Shown: in pieces, positions 1 to 11,307 of the stretch
How the letters are laid out: each line of letters starts with the position of its first letter
How positions within the stretch are numbered: the stretch's first letter is position 1
Assembly (NCBI GenBank): GCA_002841025.1
Contig: PHDQ01000003.1
Coordinates: 1 to 43,598 of the forward strand
DNA length: 43,598 nucleotides
Direction: 5' to 3'
Origin: Bacteroidetes bacterium HGW-Bacteroidetes-13
GTDB lineage: Bacteria; Bacteroidota; Bacteroidia; Flavobacteriales; Flavobacteriaceae
Position numbers and translations under genes: made by a program
The notes under the pieces: model-generated
What the model saw: only the letters and a program-made list of their open reading frames with translations
Database searches by the model: none
What the model was told of the DNA's origin: nothing

Positions 1-149
1 TTTAGTTTTTTTGTCCTTCGATTTGACACTGGATTTAAAACCTACGATCCGGCGGAACCAAATGGGTCAAGATGGTTCAGAAAATACAATTTTGCCAATG
101 CGGTTTTAAATATTGGGATTAATTATCCTTTCTAAACTTAATATTTTTT

Positions 150-157
150 TACCTTTG
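150..157 (+). promoter_or_regulatory. Bacteroidota -7 promoter element (TAnnTTTG) upstream of fbaA
   Basis: TACCTTTG, 27 nt before the ATG at 184. Confidence 0.6.
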
Positions 158-183
158 TCACCCAATCTTAGAAAATCAAAATT

Positions 184-1254
184 ATGTCAACGAAAATAAA
201 AGCCGGTGTCGCTACCGGAGAAGAAGTTCAAGAAATTTTTCAATTTGCCAAACAAAAAGGATTTGCACTTCCGGCAGTCAATGTGACTGGTTCCAATACT
301 ATAAACGCTGTTTTAGAAACTGCCGCAATTCTTAAATCTCCCGTGATTATTCAGTTTTCAAATGGCGGCGCCCTATTTAATGCCGGCAAAAGCTTGTCTA
401 ATGAAAACCAACGCGCCGCCATTCTTGGAGGTGTAGCCGGTGCCAAACACATTCATTTGTTGGCCGAAGCATATGGTGCAACTGTTATTCTTCATACGGA
501 TCATTGTGCGAAAAAATTATTGCCTTGGGTTGACGGGTTGTTAGATGCATCCGAAATACATTTCAAAAAGACCGGCAAACCGCTATACAGCTCACACATG
601 CTCGATTTGTCTGAAGAACCCATCAAAGAAAATATCGAAACTTGCCAAAGATATCTTGAGCGCATGAGCAAAATGGGGATGACACTCGAAATAGAACTCG
701 GCATCACAGGTGGTGAAGAAGACGGTGTGGACAACTCGGATGTGGACAGCTCAAAACTCTACACACAACCTGAAGAAGTGGCTTATGCTTATGAAAGTTT
801 GAAAGAGGTGAGTGATCAATTTACCATCGCAGCAGCTTTTGGAAACGTACACGGTGTTTACAAACCCGGAAACGTAAAACTTACCCCAAAAATCTTAAGA
901 AACTCACAAGAATACGTTCAAAAACATTACAATACCGAACACAATCCAATTGATTTCGTTTTTCACGGCGGGTCGGGTTCAACCGTTGAAGAAATCAGAG
1001 AAGCCATCAGTTATGGAGTGGTGAAAATGAACATCGACACCGACTTACAATATGCCTTTCTTGAAGGTGTGAGAGATTATATTCAGGACAACAAAGCTTA
1101 TTTGCAAGGACAAATCGGAAATCCTACTGGTAGTGACCAGCCCAACAAAAAATATTACGACCCTCGCGTTTGGCTTAGAAAAGGTGAAGAAACCTTAAAA
1201 ATTCGTCTAAAACAAGCATTTGAAGACCTCAACAACATCAATACTTTAGCTTAA
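184..1254 (+). CDS. fbaA: Class II fructose-bisphosphate aldolase
   Basis: 356-aa ORF; motifs VILHTDHCAKKLLPW, LEIELGITGGEEDGVD, FHGGSGS and MNIDTDLQYAF typical of class II FBP aldolase; -7 box TACCTTTG at 150-157. Confidence 0.96.
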   Translation: MSTKIKAGVATGEEVQEIFQFAKQKGFALPAVNVTGSNTINAVLETAAILKSPVIIQFSNGGALFNAGKSLSNENQRAAILGGVAGAKHIHLLAEAYGATVILHTDHCAKKLLPWVDGLLDASEIHFKKTGKPLYSSHMLDLSEEPIKENIETCQRYLERMSKMGMTLEIELGITGGEEDGVDNSDVDSSKLYTQPEEVAYAYESLKEVSDQFTIAAAFGNVHGVYKPGNVKLTPKILRNSQEYVQKHYNTEHNPIDFVFHGGSGSTVEEIREAISYGVVKMNIDTDLQYAFLEGVRDYIQDNKAYLQGQIGNPTGSDQPNKKYYDPRVWLRKGEETLKIRLKQAFEDLNNINTLA

Positions 1255-1277
1255 TTCGTTAACCAAATAAGAACGGT

Positions 1278-2144
1278 ATGGCAATGTCAGCTTGGTTTAA
1301 AAGAAAAGAAAAAGGCATTCAAACCCCAACGGAATCTAAAAAAGACGTTCCTAAAGGTCTGTGGTACAAATCGCCAACCGGAAAAATTGTAGATGCCGAA
1401 GAGCTTGAAAAGCACTTTTTTGTCAGCCCGGAAGATGATTACCACGTGCGAATCGGAAGTAAAGAATACTTCCAAATCATGTTTGACAACAATGAGTTTA
1501 CTGAACTCGACAAAGACATGACCTCCAAAGACATGCTGAAATTTGTCGATACCAAAAACTACAACGATCGGCTCAAAGATGCCTATCAAAAAACCAAACT
1601 CAAAGACGCAATTCGTGTTGCAGTAGGCAAATCAAAAGGTAAAGATTTGGTGATGGCGGTGATGGATTTCGGGTTTATAGGCGGGTCGATGGGTTCGGTC
1701 GTAGGAGAAAAAATAGTTCGTGCTGCAGATTATTCTTTGAAAAACAACATTCCATTGGTAATAGTTTCAAAATCAGGTGGTGCACGCATGATGGAGGCAG
1801 CATATTCGCTGATGCAATTGGCAAAAACCTCGGTCAAATTGGCACAACTCGATGAAGCCAAAATACCCTACATATCACTCTGTACCGACCCGACTACCGG
1901 CGGGACAACCGCTTCGTTTGCTATGCTCGGCGACATCAATATTGCAGAACCCGGAGCACTTATCGGTTTTGCAGGACCTCGTGTAGTCAAAGACACCACC
2001 GGAAAAGATTTGCCGGAAGGATTTCAAACTTCAGAGTTTTTGTTGGAACACGGCTTTCTGGATTTTATTGTTCACCGAAAAGACCTTAAAAATACCGTAA
2101 ACAAATATCTCGATTTGATTCTCAACCAACCGCTGAGGGATTAG
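1278..2144 (+). CDS. accD: Acetyl-CoA carboxylase carboxyltransferase subunit beta
   Basis: 288-aa [49 protein letters not shown]. Confidence 0.95.
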   Translation: MAMSAWFKRKEKGIQTPTESKKDVPKGLWYKSPTGKIVDAEELEKHFFVSPEDDYHVRIGSKEYFQIMFDNNEFTELDKDMTSKDMLKFVDTKNYNDRLKDAYQKTKLKDAIRVAVGKSKGKDLVMAVMDFGFIGGSMGSVVGEKIVRAADYSLKNNIPLVIVSKSGGARMMEAAYSLMQLAKTSVKLAQLDEAKIPYISLCTDPTTGGTTASFAMLGDINIAEPGALIGFAGPRVVKDTTGKDLPEGFQTSEFLLEHGFLDFIVHRKDLKNTVNKYLDLILNQPLRD

Positions 2145-2324
2145 ACATCTCGGTTTGCTTTAAATGAGGTTGGCGTTTTTAGCCGTTAGCTTTTTATTGA
2201 AACTGCTAACCAAGGTTTGCGTGTTCGGATTTTATTTCCGTTTTCTGTTTAACCCTTATTTCATCAGTACAGAATTCTGGAAGTTGCAGACGCTTACCAA
2301 AGCTAACCGTCAATAGCAAGTTTC

Positions 2325-3695
2325 TCATTTCTCAAAAGTCAGCCGTTCTTGCTCGACAGACTCGGATATTCTTTTCGGAATAATCGGATTTATCAGTGTT
2401 TTACGCGGTTTAGTTTTGAGAAAAGGAAACAATTCTAAATTTTCCTTCATTTGATCTTCCGGGTTGGTGTATCGGGTTGTACCGACCAAAATCTCTCGAT
2501 GCAAATCGTATAATTTTTGCTCCTTTTGGTGGCTTTCAGTTACTTTTTTTTGGATAAAACCATTTTTAAGTTGCTTGATGAAACCACCTTTTCTTTCAAT
2601 TTCTTTAAATAAAAGCAAAGCTTTTTCAGCCAATTGTGTCGTGATGGATTCAATGTAGTATGACCCGTCAGCCGGATTGGAAACAGCGTCAAAAAAACAT
2701 TCGTTTTTCAAAATCAGCAATTGATTTCGCGCGATACGATGCCCGAATTCATTTTCTTTGTGAAACAAAGTGTCGTACGGTAGATTGCAAACCGCATCGG
2801 CAGTACCCAAAACCGCGCTCATACATTCAGTGGTTGTGCGCAACATATTGACGTTGTAGTCATAAATCGTTTTGTTTCTCAAGGATGGAACAGCAAAAAT
2901 GTGACAGGTTTCGGGAAAACCATATTCGTTTGCCAAAGAAGCGTACAAAATACGGAACGCGCGAAGTTTGGCAATTTCAAAAAAATAATTACCCCCTACG
3001 GCAAATTGAATGTTGACGGCAGCACTACACAAATTTGAAAACTGATTGAAATATTCATTGAGATGCGCCATTGCGAAAGCCAATTGCTCAACCCTGTTGG
3101 CTCCGGCTTGTTGATAACTCATCACATCGATGCTCAAGAGTTTTTGGTCAGGATGTGAAGACAGAAGACCTTTTAAATTTTCAAAGTCTTTTGCTTCGTT
3201 TTCAAACCAATTCCCATCGCTCATCAATCGACCGATTGGGTCTAAATTCAAAAAAAAATGTGCTTTTTTAAGTTTAAAAAATTGAATAAGTCTTTCTATA
3301 AAAATCAAATCAAAAAAACTGAATTGACAAAAAACGGTCACCTCTTCAAACGGAAAACCGGAAAATATTATTTCTATGTCAAAAGGTTCATCCGCTTGAA
3401 GGCGAATTGCTGTCGCGCCGTTTTCTATACTTTTCAAGATGTTTTTACGTGCGAGTTTTTCATTTTTCACAAAAAAAGTATCCACTATTTTCCAAGCATC
3501 GGTAGGTTTTGAGAAAGGTGCCTTCGTTTTTTTTTCTTCATCAAAATGGTAAAACGGCTTCACGTGGATACCTTCTAAACTCTCCCACAACATGGTTTGG
3601 TTGTAGTCTGCTCCTTTGAGTTCAAACTGTATTTTTTGTTTCCAAGCTTTGGAAGTAATTTCTGGAAAGTCGGATAGATCTAAGGTCTTACTCAT
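2325..3695 (-). CDS. mutA: Methylmalonyl-CoA mutase small subunit
   Basis: 456-aa ORF with TIM-barrel-like region (VPSLRNKTIYDYNVNMLRTTTECMSAVLGTADAVCNLPYD, NPADGSYYIESIT) and no C-terminal B12-binding domain. Confidence 0.88.
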   Translation of the reverse strand: MSKTLDLSDFPEITSKAWKQKIQFELKGADYNQTMLWESLEGIHVKPFYHFDEEKKTKAPFSKPTDAWKIVDTFFVKNEKLARKNILKSIENGATAIRLQADEPFDIEIIFSGFPFEEVTVFCQFSFFDLIFIERLIQFFKLKKAHFFLNLDPIGRLMSDGNWFENEAKDFENLKGLLSSHPDQKLLSIDVMSYQQAGANRVEQLAFAMAHLNEYFNQFSNLCSAAVNIQFAVGGNYFFEIAKLRAFRILYASLANEYGFPETCHIFAVPSLRNKTIYDYNVNMLRTTTECMSAVLGTADAVCNLPYDTLFHKENEFGHRIARNQLLILKNECFFDAVSNPADGSYYIESITTQLAEKALLLFKEIERKGGFIKQLKNGFIQKKVTESHQKEQKLYDLHREILVGTTRYTNPEDQMKENLELFPFLKTKPRKTLINPIIPKRISESVEQERLTFEK

Positions 3696-4008
3696 GAGTC
3701 AATGTGTCATTTTCAATGATAAAAATATCTTCATTCTCTCGTTTCATAAAAAACTTGTCGCGAGCGTATTCTTCCAATTTCTCACTGTCTTTAAATTCTT
3801 GAATGGCTTTTTTATCTTGCTCAATTTCTTTAGAAAAAAACAATTTTTTCTCATCTAATTTATCAATCTCTTTGCTGAGTTCACGATGGATAAAATATGA
3901 ATTTGCATCCAAAAAAATCATCCAAACCACAAAAAACACACCAACCACCAAGTATCGATTGGTGAAAAACCGGAAGTATTTGTTGCCAAACAATTCTTTT
4001 ATACTCAT
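3688..4008 (-). CDS. Septum formation initiator family protein (FtsB/DivIC-like)
   Basis: 106 aa; one N-terminal TM segment, coiled coil, EEYARDKFFMKRENEDIFII motif; overlaps mutA start. Confidence 0.85.
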   Translation of the reverse strand: MSIKELFGNKYFRFFTNRYLVVGVFFVVWMIFLDANSYFIHRELSKEIDKLDEKKLFFSKEIEQDKKAIQEFKDSEKLEEYARDKFFMKRENEDIFIIENDTLTHE

Positions 4009-4010
4009 TT

Positions 4011-4625
4011 TTAGATAGATATCAGCTTGTTGTTGATGATGGTGCGAACGATATCAACCGCCACCGTATTGTATCGATTGTTCGGGATAATGATGTCTGC
4101 ATACTCCTTGGTCGGTTCGATAAACTGTTCATGCATTGGTTTTAATGTCACTTGGTAGCGATTAATCACCTCTTCCAAATCTCTACCCCGTTCAGATATA
4201 TCTCTGCGCAATCGTCTGATGAGCCGTTCGTCGGAGTCGGCATGAACAAATATCTTGATGTCAAACATATCTCGAATATCCGGGTGCGTCAAAATGAGAA
4301 TCCCTTCGACTATCATTACTTTTCGAGGCATGGTTATCACTACCTCTTCTGTTCGGTTATGGATTTTAAAAGAATAAACCGGTTGCGGAACAGCGTGTCC
4401 GGATTTAAGCATCTTAAGATGTCCTACCAACAAATCAAAATCGATGGCGCGCGGGTGATCAAAATTTACCTTTGCGCGATCTTCAAAAGTCAAATGAGAC
4501 AAATCGTTGTAGTAGGAATCTTGACTGATGACACCCACCTCATCTACAGGTAGTTCGTTGATTATTTGATCGACAACCGTGGTTTTTCCACACCCGGTTC
4601 CTCCGGCTATTCCGATGATAAGCAT
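4011..4625 (-). CDS. udk: Uridine kinase
   Basis: 204 aa; Walker A GIAGGTGCGKTTV; SQDSYYNDL; FDHPRAIDFDLL. Confidence 0.95.
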   Translation of the reverse strand: MLIIGIAGGTGCGKTTVVDQIINELPVDEVGVISQDSYYNDLSHLTFEDRAKVNFDHPRAIDFDLLVGHLKMLKSGHAVPQPVYSFKIHNRTEEVVITMPRKVMIVEGILILTHPDIRDMFDIKIFVHADSDERLIRRLRRDISERGRDLEEVINRYQVTLKPMHEQFIEPTKEYADIIIPNNRYNTVAVDIVRTIINNKLISI

Positions 4626-4876
4626 GTTCTCTTGATTTTTACAAAATTAGGGAAAATGGTTTAGATTGATTTAAGTTTTTTGAAAAACGGTTTTCAACCC
4701 GATTTACATTGACTTAAGCACGCACAATCGAAAAATTTTTGGGTCTGAAAAATGCTTTTCTCCCTTGGTAAATATTCAAACATAATTACAATTAAACAAA
4801 GACCGTAGGTAAAATCTTTCGTGAATTTATGTTGTCAATCGACCATTTCATGCACTTCAAACCAAAGAAAATACCC

Positions 4877-6082
4877 TTACAGGGGTGCACGCGAATTGCC
4901 AAAACGAATCCTGAAGATTTTACCTTGAAAGATATCTGACAAATAAAGCATCCCATCGGGTCCTTGAGCCAATCCCAAAGGATTGCCCTTTCCGTCAAAA
5001 TTGTAGGTTGCAAAATCTTCAAAAGTGACCGTTGAACTTAATCCACTACCTTGAAACGTTCCGACACGTATGCGTTTTGCCAAGGAGGAAGGCCCGTCTG
5101 AAAAAGTGCTGCCAAAAAGTACCGTAAACATTTTACCTTTAAAATTTTGTGGAAATTGAGAACCTTTATAAAACAATATTGCATTGGGCGAAACAATGTT
5201 TTCCCAAACAAATATCGGATTGACAAACTCCGGTTGCGCTGAATTTCCCAAAACTATTGGCCAACCGTAATTTCCCCCTTTCACAATGACATTCAGTTCA
5301 TCTTTCCTATCTGGTCCATTTTCTGTTGCCAATAAATCTCCATTGTCATTAAAAGCCAACCCAAAACTATTGCGCAGCCCACTTGCCCAAACGTATGAGT
5401 CCGGATTCGGATTATCTGAAGGTATAGACCCATCCGGATTCAATCTCAAAATTTTACCGTTAAATTGATTCAAATCTTGTGCCTTGTCTTGTTCAAAGGC
5501 ATCACCGACCGAAACATACAATTTTCCATCCGAACCGAATGCCAAATTTTCAATTTGATGCCCGGGTGCGCTCGGCAGATTGTCTAACAATATTTCAAAG
5601 TCAACCGCTCTGTTATTCTGATCTTTCATCCGGGCTACTTTTCCAAGCGTACCGTTTGGGGTTCGGACAGCAAAAGTGACATATACATACCGATTGGCAA
5701 CATAATCCGGGTCAAATGCCAACCCAATTAATCCATTTTCGCCCGCCGAAGGGAATCCACCCATTACCATAGTTTCTACATCTGCAAATGGCAGCGCATT
5801 AAGCCTTCCATCTTGTATGATTTTTATTCTTCCAGATTGCAATTCATTGACAAACAATCGGTTTGAACCATCAGGCGGAAAAGCAACCGTCGTAGGAAGT
5901 TCCAACCCTGTTGCAAATTCTTCGACAATAAACCCCGATGGGACTAATATATCTTGAACCAATTTTAAACCTTCAGTGTCCGGTGGTGATACAATTGCAT
6001 CAATGTTATTATCCGAACCTGAACAAGCAGTCAATAAGATTGTCCAAAAACCAAAATGAACGAATCGATGTCTAATTTTCAT
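4877..6082 (-). CDS. PQQ-dependent sugar dehydrogenase-like (glucose/sorbosone dehydrogenase family) lipoprotein
   Basis: 401 aa; lipobox LLTAC; GLIGLAFDPDYVANRYVYVTF, GHQIENLAFGSDGKLYVSVGDAFEQ, ENGPDRKDELNVIVKGGNYGWP. Confidence 0.88.
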   Translation of the reverse strand: MKIRHRFVHFGFWTILLTACSGSDNNIDAIVSPPDTEGLKLVQDILVPSGFIVEEFATGLELPTTVAFPPDGSNRLFVNELQSGRIKIIQDGRLNALPFADVETMVMGGFPSAGENGLIGLAFDPDYVANRYVYVTFAVRTPNGTLGKVARMKDQNNRAVDFEILLDNLPSAPGHQIENLAFGSDGKLYVSVGDAFEQDKAQDLNQFNGKILRLNPDGSIPSDNPNPDSYVWASGLRNSFGLAFNDNGDLLATENGPDRKDELNVIVKGGNYGWPIVLGNSAQPEFVNPIFVWENIVSPNAILFYKGSQFPQNFKGKMFTVLFGSTFSDGPSSLAKRIRVGTFQGSGLSSTVTFEDFATYNFDGKGNPLGLAQGPDGMLYLSDIFQGKIFRIRFGNSRAPL

Positions 6083-6197
6083 GAGGCCTATTTTTATTTT
6101 GCCAAATTAAAACAAAATTGAGCCTATCGATTTTATTTAACCCTTTTTTAAGTCTTAAAAAGATTTTTGGCTCTGTGAAAATTGTAACTGAAAACCC

Positions 6198-6205
6198 TAA
6201 CTTTG
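6198..6205 (+). promoter_or_regulatory. -7 promoter element upstream of hutH
   Basis: TAACTTTG matches TAnnTTTG, 17 nt before the ATG at 6222. Confidence 0.55.
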
Positions 6206-6221
6206 TTAAAACTTGCAATTC

Positions 6222-7784
6222 ATGATTCAAACTAAAAATATATTTCTTTGGGGTAAAGACACGCTTACCGTGCGCAAAGCATTGGCCTTGTCAAAAGGTA
6301 AAATGGCTGCTCTCTGGCATGATGTCACCATCGAAAAAATAAAATCGAACGCAAAAATCGTAGAACTCATTTCCAAAAATCAAGCGGCTGTTTATGGCAT
6401 CAACACCGGTTTTGGGCCGCTTTGCACCACCAAAATTTCACCCGCCGAAACGCGCAAACTCCAAACCAACATCCTCAAAAGCCACAGCGTGGGTGTCGGA
6501 AAACCCATCGATTCCGACCTTGTCCGGCTGATGTTAGTCCTCAAACTGCATGCTCTTTCTTTCGGCTTTTCTGGCGTTAGTTTTGCCCTGCTCAAGCGCA
6601 TGCAATGGCATTTGGAAAACAACTGCATTCCGATAGTTCCCGAAAAAGGCTCTGTGGGTGCTTCAGGAGATTTGGCACCCTTGGCACATCTGTTTTTACC
6701 ACTCATCGGATTGGGAAAAGTAGTTTTCGAGACAAGGGAAATGGAAACTTCTGAGGCACTTCAAAAAGCAGGTTTGCAACCCATCGAACTCGGCCCAAAA
6801 GAAGGTTTGGCACTCATCAACGGCACTCAATTTATTCTTGCGCATGCCGTGAAACTCGTCGAAAAAGTGCACAATTGCCTTGCGCATGCAGATTTGGTTG
6901 GTGCGCTGATGGCTGACGGTCTGCAAGCTTCTATCAAACCTTTTTCGCCCGAATTGCACCAGCTTCGGCCGCATTTGGGTGCCATTCATGTGGCAAATAA
7001 TCTGCATCGATTGTTAGAAAATTCTTCGCTTTTGCAAGCACACGAACACTGCGAACGCGTGCAAGACCCCTACTCGCTTCGCTGCATGCCGCAAGTGCAC
7101 GGTGCATCGCGCGATGCTTGGCTTCACTTAAAAAACACCGTCGAAACTGAACTCAATTCGGTGACCGATAATCCCATCATTTTTGATGAAAATCACAGCA
7201 TCAGCGGTGGCAATTTTCACGGTCAACCTTTGGCGTTGCCCATCGATTACGCCTGCCTTGCGACATCCGAATTGGGCAATATTTCCGATCGACGCATCTA
7301 TCTTTCACTCTTGGGCGATCGCGGCATCCCAAAACTGCTGATGCCCGAAACCGGTATCAACTCCGGATTTATGATGTTGCAATACACCACTGCCGCTTTA
7401 GCGAGCGAAAATAAAACCCTCTGTTTTCCCGCATCGGCAGACAGCATACCGACTTCACTTGGGCAAGAAGACCACGTGAGCATGGGTGCTTTCGGTGCCA
7501 GAAAAGCCTTGCAAGTTGCAGACAACACGACTAAAATCTTAGCCATCGAATTGCTTTGCGCCGCACAAGCCATCGATTTGAGGAGACCTTTAAAGTCCTC
7601 CGAAACTTTGGAAAAAGTACACCGAGAAATCCGCAAACACATCTCGTTTGCTTCCGAAGATCGAATTTTTTCTGCTGATATCGAAAAATCCACCGCTTTG
7701 GTGGAAAGCGGAGAATTGCTAAAACTGATTTCTTTTTCAAAACCAAAAACCACAAACGCAGATGGACTATTCGAAATTTATTGA
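6222..7784 (+). CDS. hutH: Histidine ammonia-lyase
   Basis: [15 protein letters not shown] (MIO-forming ASG), [40 protein letters not shown] at 6222 preferred over the upstream TTG at 6213. Confidence 0.96.
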   Translation: MIQTKNIFLWGKDTLTVRKALALSKGKMAALWHDVTIEKIKSNAKIVELISKNQAAVYGINTGFGPLCTTKISPAETRKLQTNILKSHSVGVGKPIDSDLVRLMLVLKLHALSFGFSGVSFALLKRMQWHLENNCIPIVPEKGSVGASGDLAPLAHLFLPLIGLGKVVFETREMETSEALQKAGLQPIELGPKEGLALINGTQFILAHAVKLVEKVHNCLAHADLVGALMADGLQASIKPFSPELHQLRPHLGAIHVANNLHRLLENSSLLQAHEHCERVQDPYSLRCMPQVHGASRDAWLHLKNTVETELNSVTDNPIIFDENHSISGGNFHGQPLALPIDYACLATSELGNISDRRIYLSLLGDRGIPKLLMPETGINSGFMMLQYTTAALASENKTLCFPASADSIPTSLGQEDHVSMGAFGARKALQVADNTTKILAIELLCAAQAIDLRRPLKSSETLEKVHREIRKHISFASEDRIFSADIEKSTALVESGELLKLISFSKPKTTNADGLFEIY

Positions 7785-9429
7785 TGCCTACGCCAAACAC
7801 CCGCATTATCACGCACCGCGCGGCTCGAAATTAAACGCCCTGTCGTGGCAAACTGAAGCGCCGTTACGGATGTTACTCAACAATCTGGATGCAGAAGTAG
7901 CTGAAAATCCGGATGAACTTGTGGTGTATGGCGGCACCGGAAAGGCGGCACGAAACCGGGAAAGTTTGGAGAAAATTATTGAAGTTTTGTTGCGTTTAAA
8001 AGAAGATGAAAGCCTGTTGGTTCAATCTGGAAAACCGGTCGGAATCATTCCCACGCATTCGGAAGCGCCCCGCGTTTTGATTGCCAACAGCAACCTCGTA
8101 CCCAAATGGGCTACTTGGGAGCATTTTGACGAATTGGACAAAAAAGGACTGATGATGTTCGGGCAAATGACCGCCGGAAGTTGGATTTACATCGGCAGTC
8201 AGGGAATTTTGCAAGGAACCTACGAAACCTTTATGGCTTGCGGACAAAAACATTTTGCCGGAGACCTGCGCAAAAAGCTGATTGTTTCAGGCGGTATGGG
8301 CGGTATGGGCGGTGCGCAACCTTTGGCGGCAACCCTTGCCGGAGCAACTTTTTTGGGTGTCGATGTCGATGAGAAACGGATTCAAAAACGCATCGAAACT
8401 CGCTATATCGACAAGATGACCCATTCTTATGAAGAAGCCATAAAATGGATATTGGAAGCGCAAAATGCCGGAGAGAATATCTCCGTTGGCTTGGTGGGTG
8501 ATATCGGCGACGTACTCGAAAAACTGTTGCAAGACAACATCATCCCCGATGTATTGACCGATCAAACCTCGGCGCACGACCCTGTCAACGGCTATGTCCC
8601 GAACGGCTATACTTTGACGGAAGCCGACAAATTGCGAAAAAATCCGGAAGCCTATCGGAAAATTTCCATTGCAAGCATGGCGCGACATGTCGGCCTGATG
8701 TTGGAACACCAGAGAAGAGGCAGTGTCGTGTTTGATTATGGCAACAACCTCCGCGCCTATGCTGTGGAAGGTGGAGAGCAAAAAGCTTTTACCATCCCCG
8801 GTTTTGTTCCGGAATACATTCGGCCGCTGTTTTGCGAGGGAAAAGGACCGTTTCGTTGGGCGGCACTTTCGGGCGATCCGGAAGATATTTACGCCACCGA
8901 TCAAGCATTGATGGAAGCTTTCCCGGAGAACAAACCGCTGATCAAATGGCTGACCGAAGCCAAAGAAAAAATCGCATTTCAAGGTTTGCCTTGCCGTATA
9001 TGTTGGTTAGGATTGGGCGACCGACAAAAAGCCGGATTGATTTTTAACGAACTCGTGCGAAGCGGGAGAGTCAAAGCACCAATTGTGATTGGCCGCGATC
9101 ATTTGGATTGCGGTTCGGTGGCCTCGCCCAACCGTGAAACCGAAGGCATGTTGGACGGCAGCGATGCGGTGTCCGACTGGCCGTTGCTCAACCTGATGGG
9201 CAATACTTCGGGTGGCGCAACTTGGGTGTCTTTTCACCACGGTGGCGGCGTGGGTATGGGCTACTCGCAACACGCAGGCATGGTGGTGCTGGCAGATGGT
9301 ACCGATCGTGCGGAAAGATGTCTCAAACGCGTTTTGCATACCGACCCGGCCATGGGCGTTTTCCGGCATGCAGACGCAGGTTATGAGAAAGCCCAAGAGG
9401 TTTCAAAAAAGTTTGGGTTGGGGCTGTAA
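7762..9429 (+). CDS. hutU: Urocanate hydratase
   Basis: 555 aa; [67 protein letters not shown]; overlaps hutH by 23 nt. Confidence 0.96.
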   Translation: MDYSKFIDAYAKHPHYHAPRGSKLNALSWQTEAPLRMLLNNLDAEVAENPDELVVYGGTGKAARNRESLEKIIEVLLRLKEDESLLVQSGKPVGIIPTHSEAPRVLIANSNLVPKWATWEHFDELDKKGLMMFGQMTAGSWIYIGSQGILQGTYETFMACGQKHFAGDLRKKLIVSGGMGGMGGAQPLAATLAGATFLGVDVDEKRIQKRIETRYIDKMTHSYEEAIKWILEAQNAGENISVGLVGDIGDVLEKLLQDNIIPDVLTDQTSAHDPVNGYVPNGYTLTEADKLRKNPEAYRKISIASMARHVGLMLEHQRRGSVVFDYGNNLRAYAVEGGEQKAFTIPGFVPEYIRPLFCEGKGPFRWAALSGDPEDIYATDQALMEAFPENKPLIKWLTEAKEKIAFQGLPCRICWLGLGDRQKAGLIFNELVRSGRVKAPIVIGRDHLDCGSVASPNRETEGMLDGSDAVSDWPLLNLMGNTSGGATWVSFHHGGGVGMGYSQHAGMVVLADGTDRAERCLKRVLHTDPAMGVFRHADAGYEKAQEVSKKFGLGL

Positions 9430-9679
9430 ATTATTTCAAAATTGCACAGTGATGCTTCGCTAAAACGCGGTTTTTAGACATCTAAAAATTTGACTGCGCT
9501 GGTTTTGTATATAATACTAACTACTCATTCATAGTTAAATATATAGTGGAAAATTGTAAGTGTCTGGGGGTGTTCAATATTTGGTAGTAATTTAAAAATA
9601 AACTGACAAATGGGTTGGTTAAATAATTTTGAAAAATTTGGACATTGCGAATTAAATGATAAATTCAAATCCCATAAAG

Positions 9680-9860
9680 TGTAAGCTTCCCCAAAAATAG
9701 TACAGTTTAAAAGTAGAAAAATTAACTTTGTAAATTGAAACTAAAAACGAAAAGTAGTAAATTCAATCCGACCCATCCTCGAGGAGTTTGATTTAGACTA
9801 AGATTTAGAGACCTTTGTAAGTTTAGGTTTAAGTAATATCGCTTTCTGCAAATGAAATCA
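9680..9860. other. Possible decayed IS3-like insertion-sequence end (non-coding)
   Basis: TGTAAGCTTCCCCAAAAATAGTACAG followed by AT-rich leader-like DNA with stops in all frames; resembles IS3-type termini by eye only. Confidence 0.22.
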
Positions 9861-9945
9861 ACATTATGCCGACAGGCGTGCAGTCACTACGTCTTCTGCC
9901 ATATCATTTCAAAACGCTAATTCTTCGAATATCTTTCAATTGTGG

Positions 9946-9953
9946 TATCTTTG
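9946..9953 (+). promoter_or_regulatory. -7 promoter element for tyrS
   Basis: TATCTTTG (TAnnTTTG), 23 nt before the ATG at 9977. Confidence 0.6.
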
Positions 9954-9976
9954 CCAAAAGTGATTTTTACATTTGT

Positions 9977-11272
9977 ATGAAGAAAAATTTTTATCAGGAA
10001 CTGACATGGAGAGGCATGTTGCACGATGCCATGCCAGGTGTGGAAGAACATCTCCAAAATGGCATACAAAGTGCCTATGTAGGCATCGATCCAACTGCTG
10101 ACTCGTTGCACATCGGTCATTTGGTAGGCGTGATGATGCTCAAACATTTTCAACTCTGCGGACATCGGCCCATTGCTTTGGTAGGCGGTGCCACCGGCAT
10201 GATTGGCGATCCGTCCGGGAAATCATCTGAACGCAACCTGTTGGACGAAAAAACACTGCGTCACAATGAAGATTGCCTTAAAAATCAGCTGGGTCGTTTT
10301 TTAGATTTTGACAGCTGTGAAGCAAACGCCGCGCTTTTGGTCAACAACTACGACTGGATGAAACCCCTGAGCTTTTTGGAATTTATCCGCGATGTCGGCA
10401 AACACATCACGGTCAATTATATGATGGCCAAAGATTCTGTCAAAAAACGCATTGACAGCGACCAAGCTGAGGGTATGTCGTTTACCGAATTCAGTTATCA
10501 ATTGGTGCAAGGATATGATTTTTTGCATTTGTACCGCACCCACAATTGCACCTTGCAGATGGGCGGAAGCGACCAGTGGGGCAACATCACTACCGGCACA
10601 GAGCTCATCCGTAGAATTGCATCCGGAAAAGCATTCGCACTCACCTGTCCTTTGATTACCAAAGCCGACGGCTCCAAATTCGGAAAATCGGAAGGTGGAA
10701 ACATTTGGTTGGATGCCCAAAGAACTTCGCCATTCAAATTTTATCAATATTGGCTGAACACTTCCGATGAAGATGCGGAAAAATACATCAAAATATTCAC
10801 GCTTTTCTCACAAGAAGAAATACAAACAGCCATCGAAAGTCATCGTGCTGCGCCACATTTACGATTGTTACAGAAAAAATTGGCTCAGTCAGTTACCATC
10901 ATGGTACATTCTGAGGAAGCTTTGGGAAATGCGGAAAAAGCCAGCCAAATTCTTTTTGGAAACAACACCGCAGAAATCCTAAAATCCATTGATGAAACCA
11001 CGCTTCTGGAAATTTTTGAAGGCGTGCCCACCGCCGAAATTTCTATCGAAGAACTAAAAATCGGTGTTTCAATTGTTCAAATCCTGACTGAAAAAACAAA
11101 TTTTTTAAAATCAAACAACGATGCGCGACGTGCTTTGAAGGAAAACAGTATAGCCGTCAACCAGGAAAAAGTGAATGAAGAATTTGTATTGACTCGGCAA
11201 TCACTGCTCAATAACAAGTATATACTGTTGCAGCGTGGCAAGAAAAATTATTTCTTAGTTAGAACTACATAA
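9977..11272 (+). CDS. tyrS: Tyrosyl-tRNA synthetase
   Basis: [34 protein letters not shown] (KMSKS-like), C-terminal S4-like region; start moved to MKKNFYQEL because the ORF-track start precedes the -7 box. Confidence 0.96.
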   Translation: MKKNFYQELTWRGMLHDAMPGVEEHLQNGIQSAYVGIDPTADSLHIGHLVGVMMLKHFQLCGHRPIALVGGATGMIGDPSGKSSERNLLDEKTLRHNEDCLKNQLGRFLDFDSCEANAALLVNNYDWMKPLSFLEFIRDVGKHITVNYMMAKDSVKKRIDSDQAEGMSFTEFSYQLVQGYDFLHLYRTHNCTLQMGGSDQWGNITTGTELIRRIASGKAFALTCPLITKADGSKFGKSEGGNIWLDAQRTSPFKFYQYWLNTSDEDAEKYIKIFTLFSQEEIQTAIESHRAAPHLRLLQKKLAQSVTIMVHSEEALGNAEKASQILFGNNTAEILKSIDETTLLEIFEGVPTAEISIEELKIGVSIVQILTEKTNFLKSNNDARRALKENSIAVNQEKVNEEFVLTRQSLLNNKYILLQRGKKNYFLVRTT

Positions 11273-11278
11273 AAAGCA

Positions 11279-11307
11279 AGTCCCGCGGTGTTTCAAGCCG
11301 CGGGACT
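11279..11307. terminator. Perfect 10-bp GC-rich hairpin between convergent tyrS and YHS gene
   Basis: AGTCCCGCGG-tgtttcaag-CCGCGGGACT; no immediate T tract. Confidence 0.6.

Noticed and set aside
2160-2324. Possible hairpin/terminator between accD and mutA (GTTAGC/GCTAAC)
   Set aside because: Short AT-containing stem, no T-tract; too weak to call
8287-8982. 231-aa minus-strand ORF inside hutU
   Set aside because: Antisense shadow of a highly conserved gene; no recognisable domain, low-complexity aromatic composition typical of antisense frames
9866-9976. N-terminal extension of the tyrS ORF ([14 protein letters not shown]...)
   Set aside because: Contains the -7 promoter box TATCTTTG at 9946-9953; conserved TyrRS sequence begins at MKKNFYQEL (9977)
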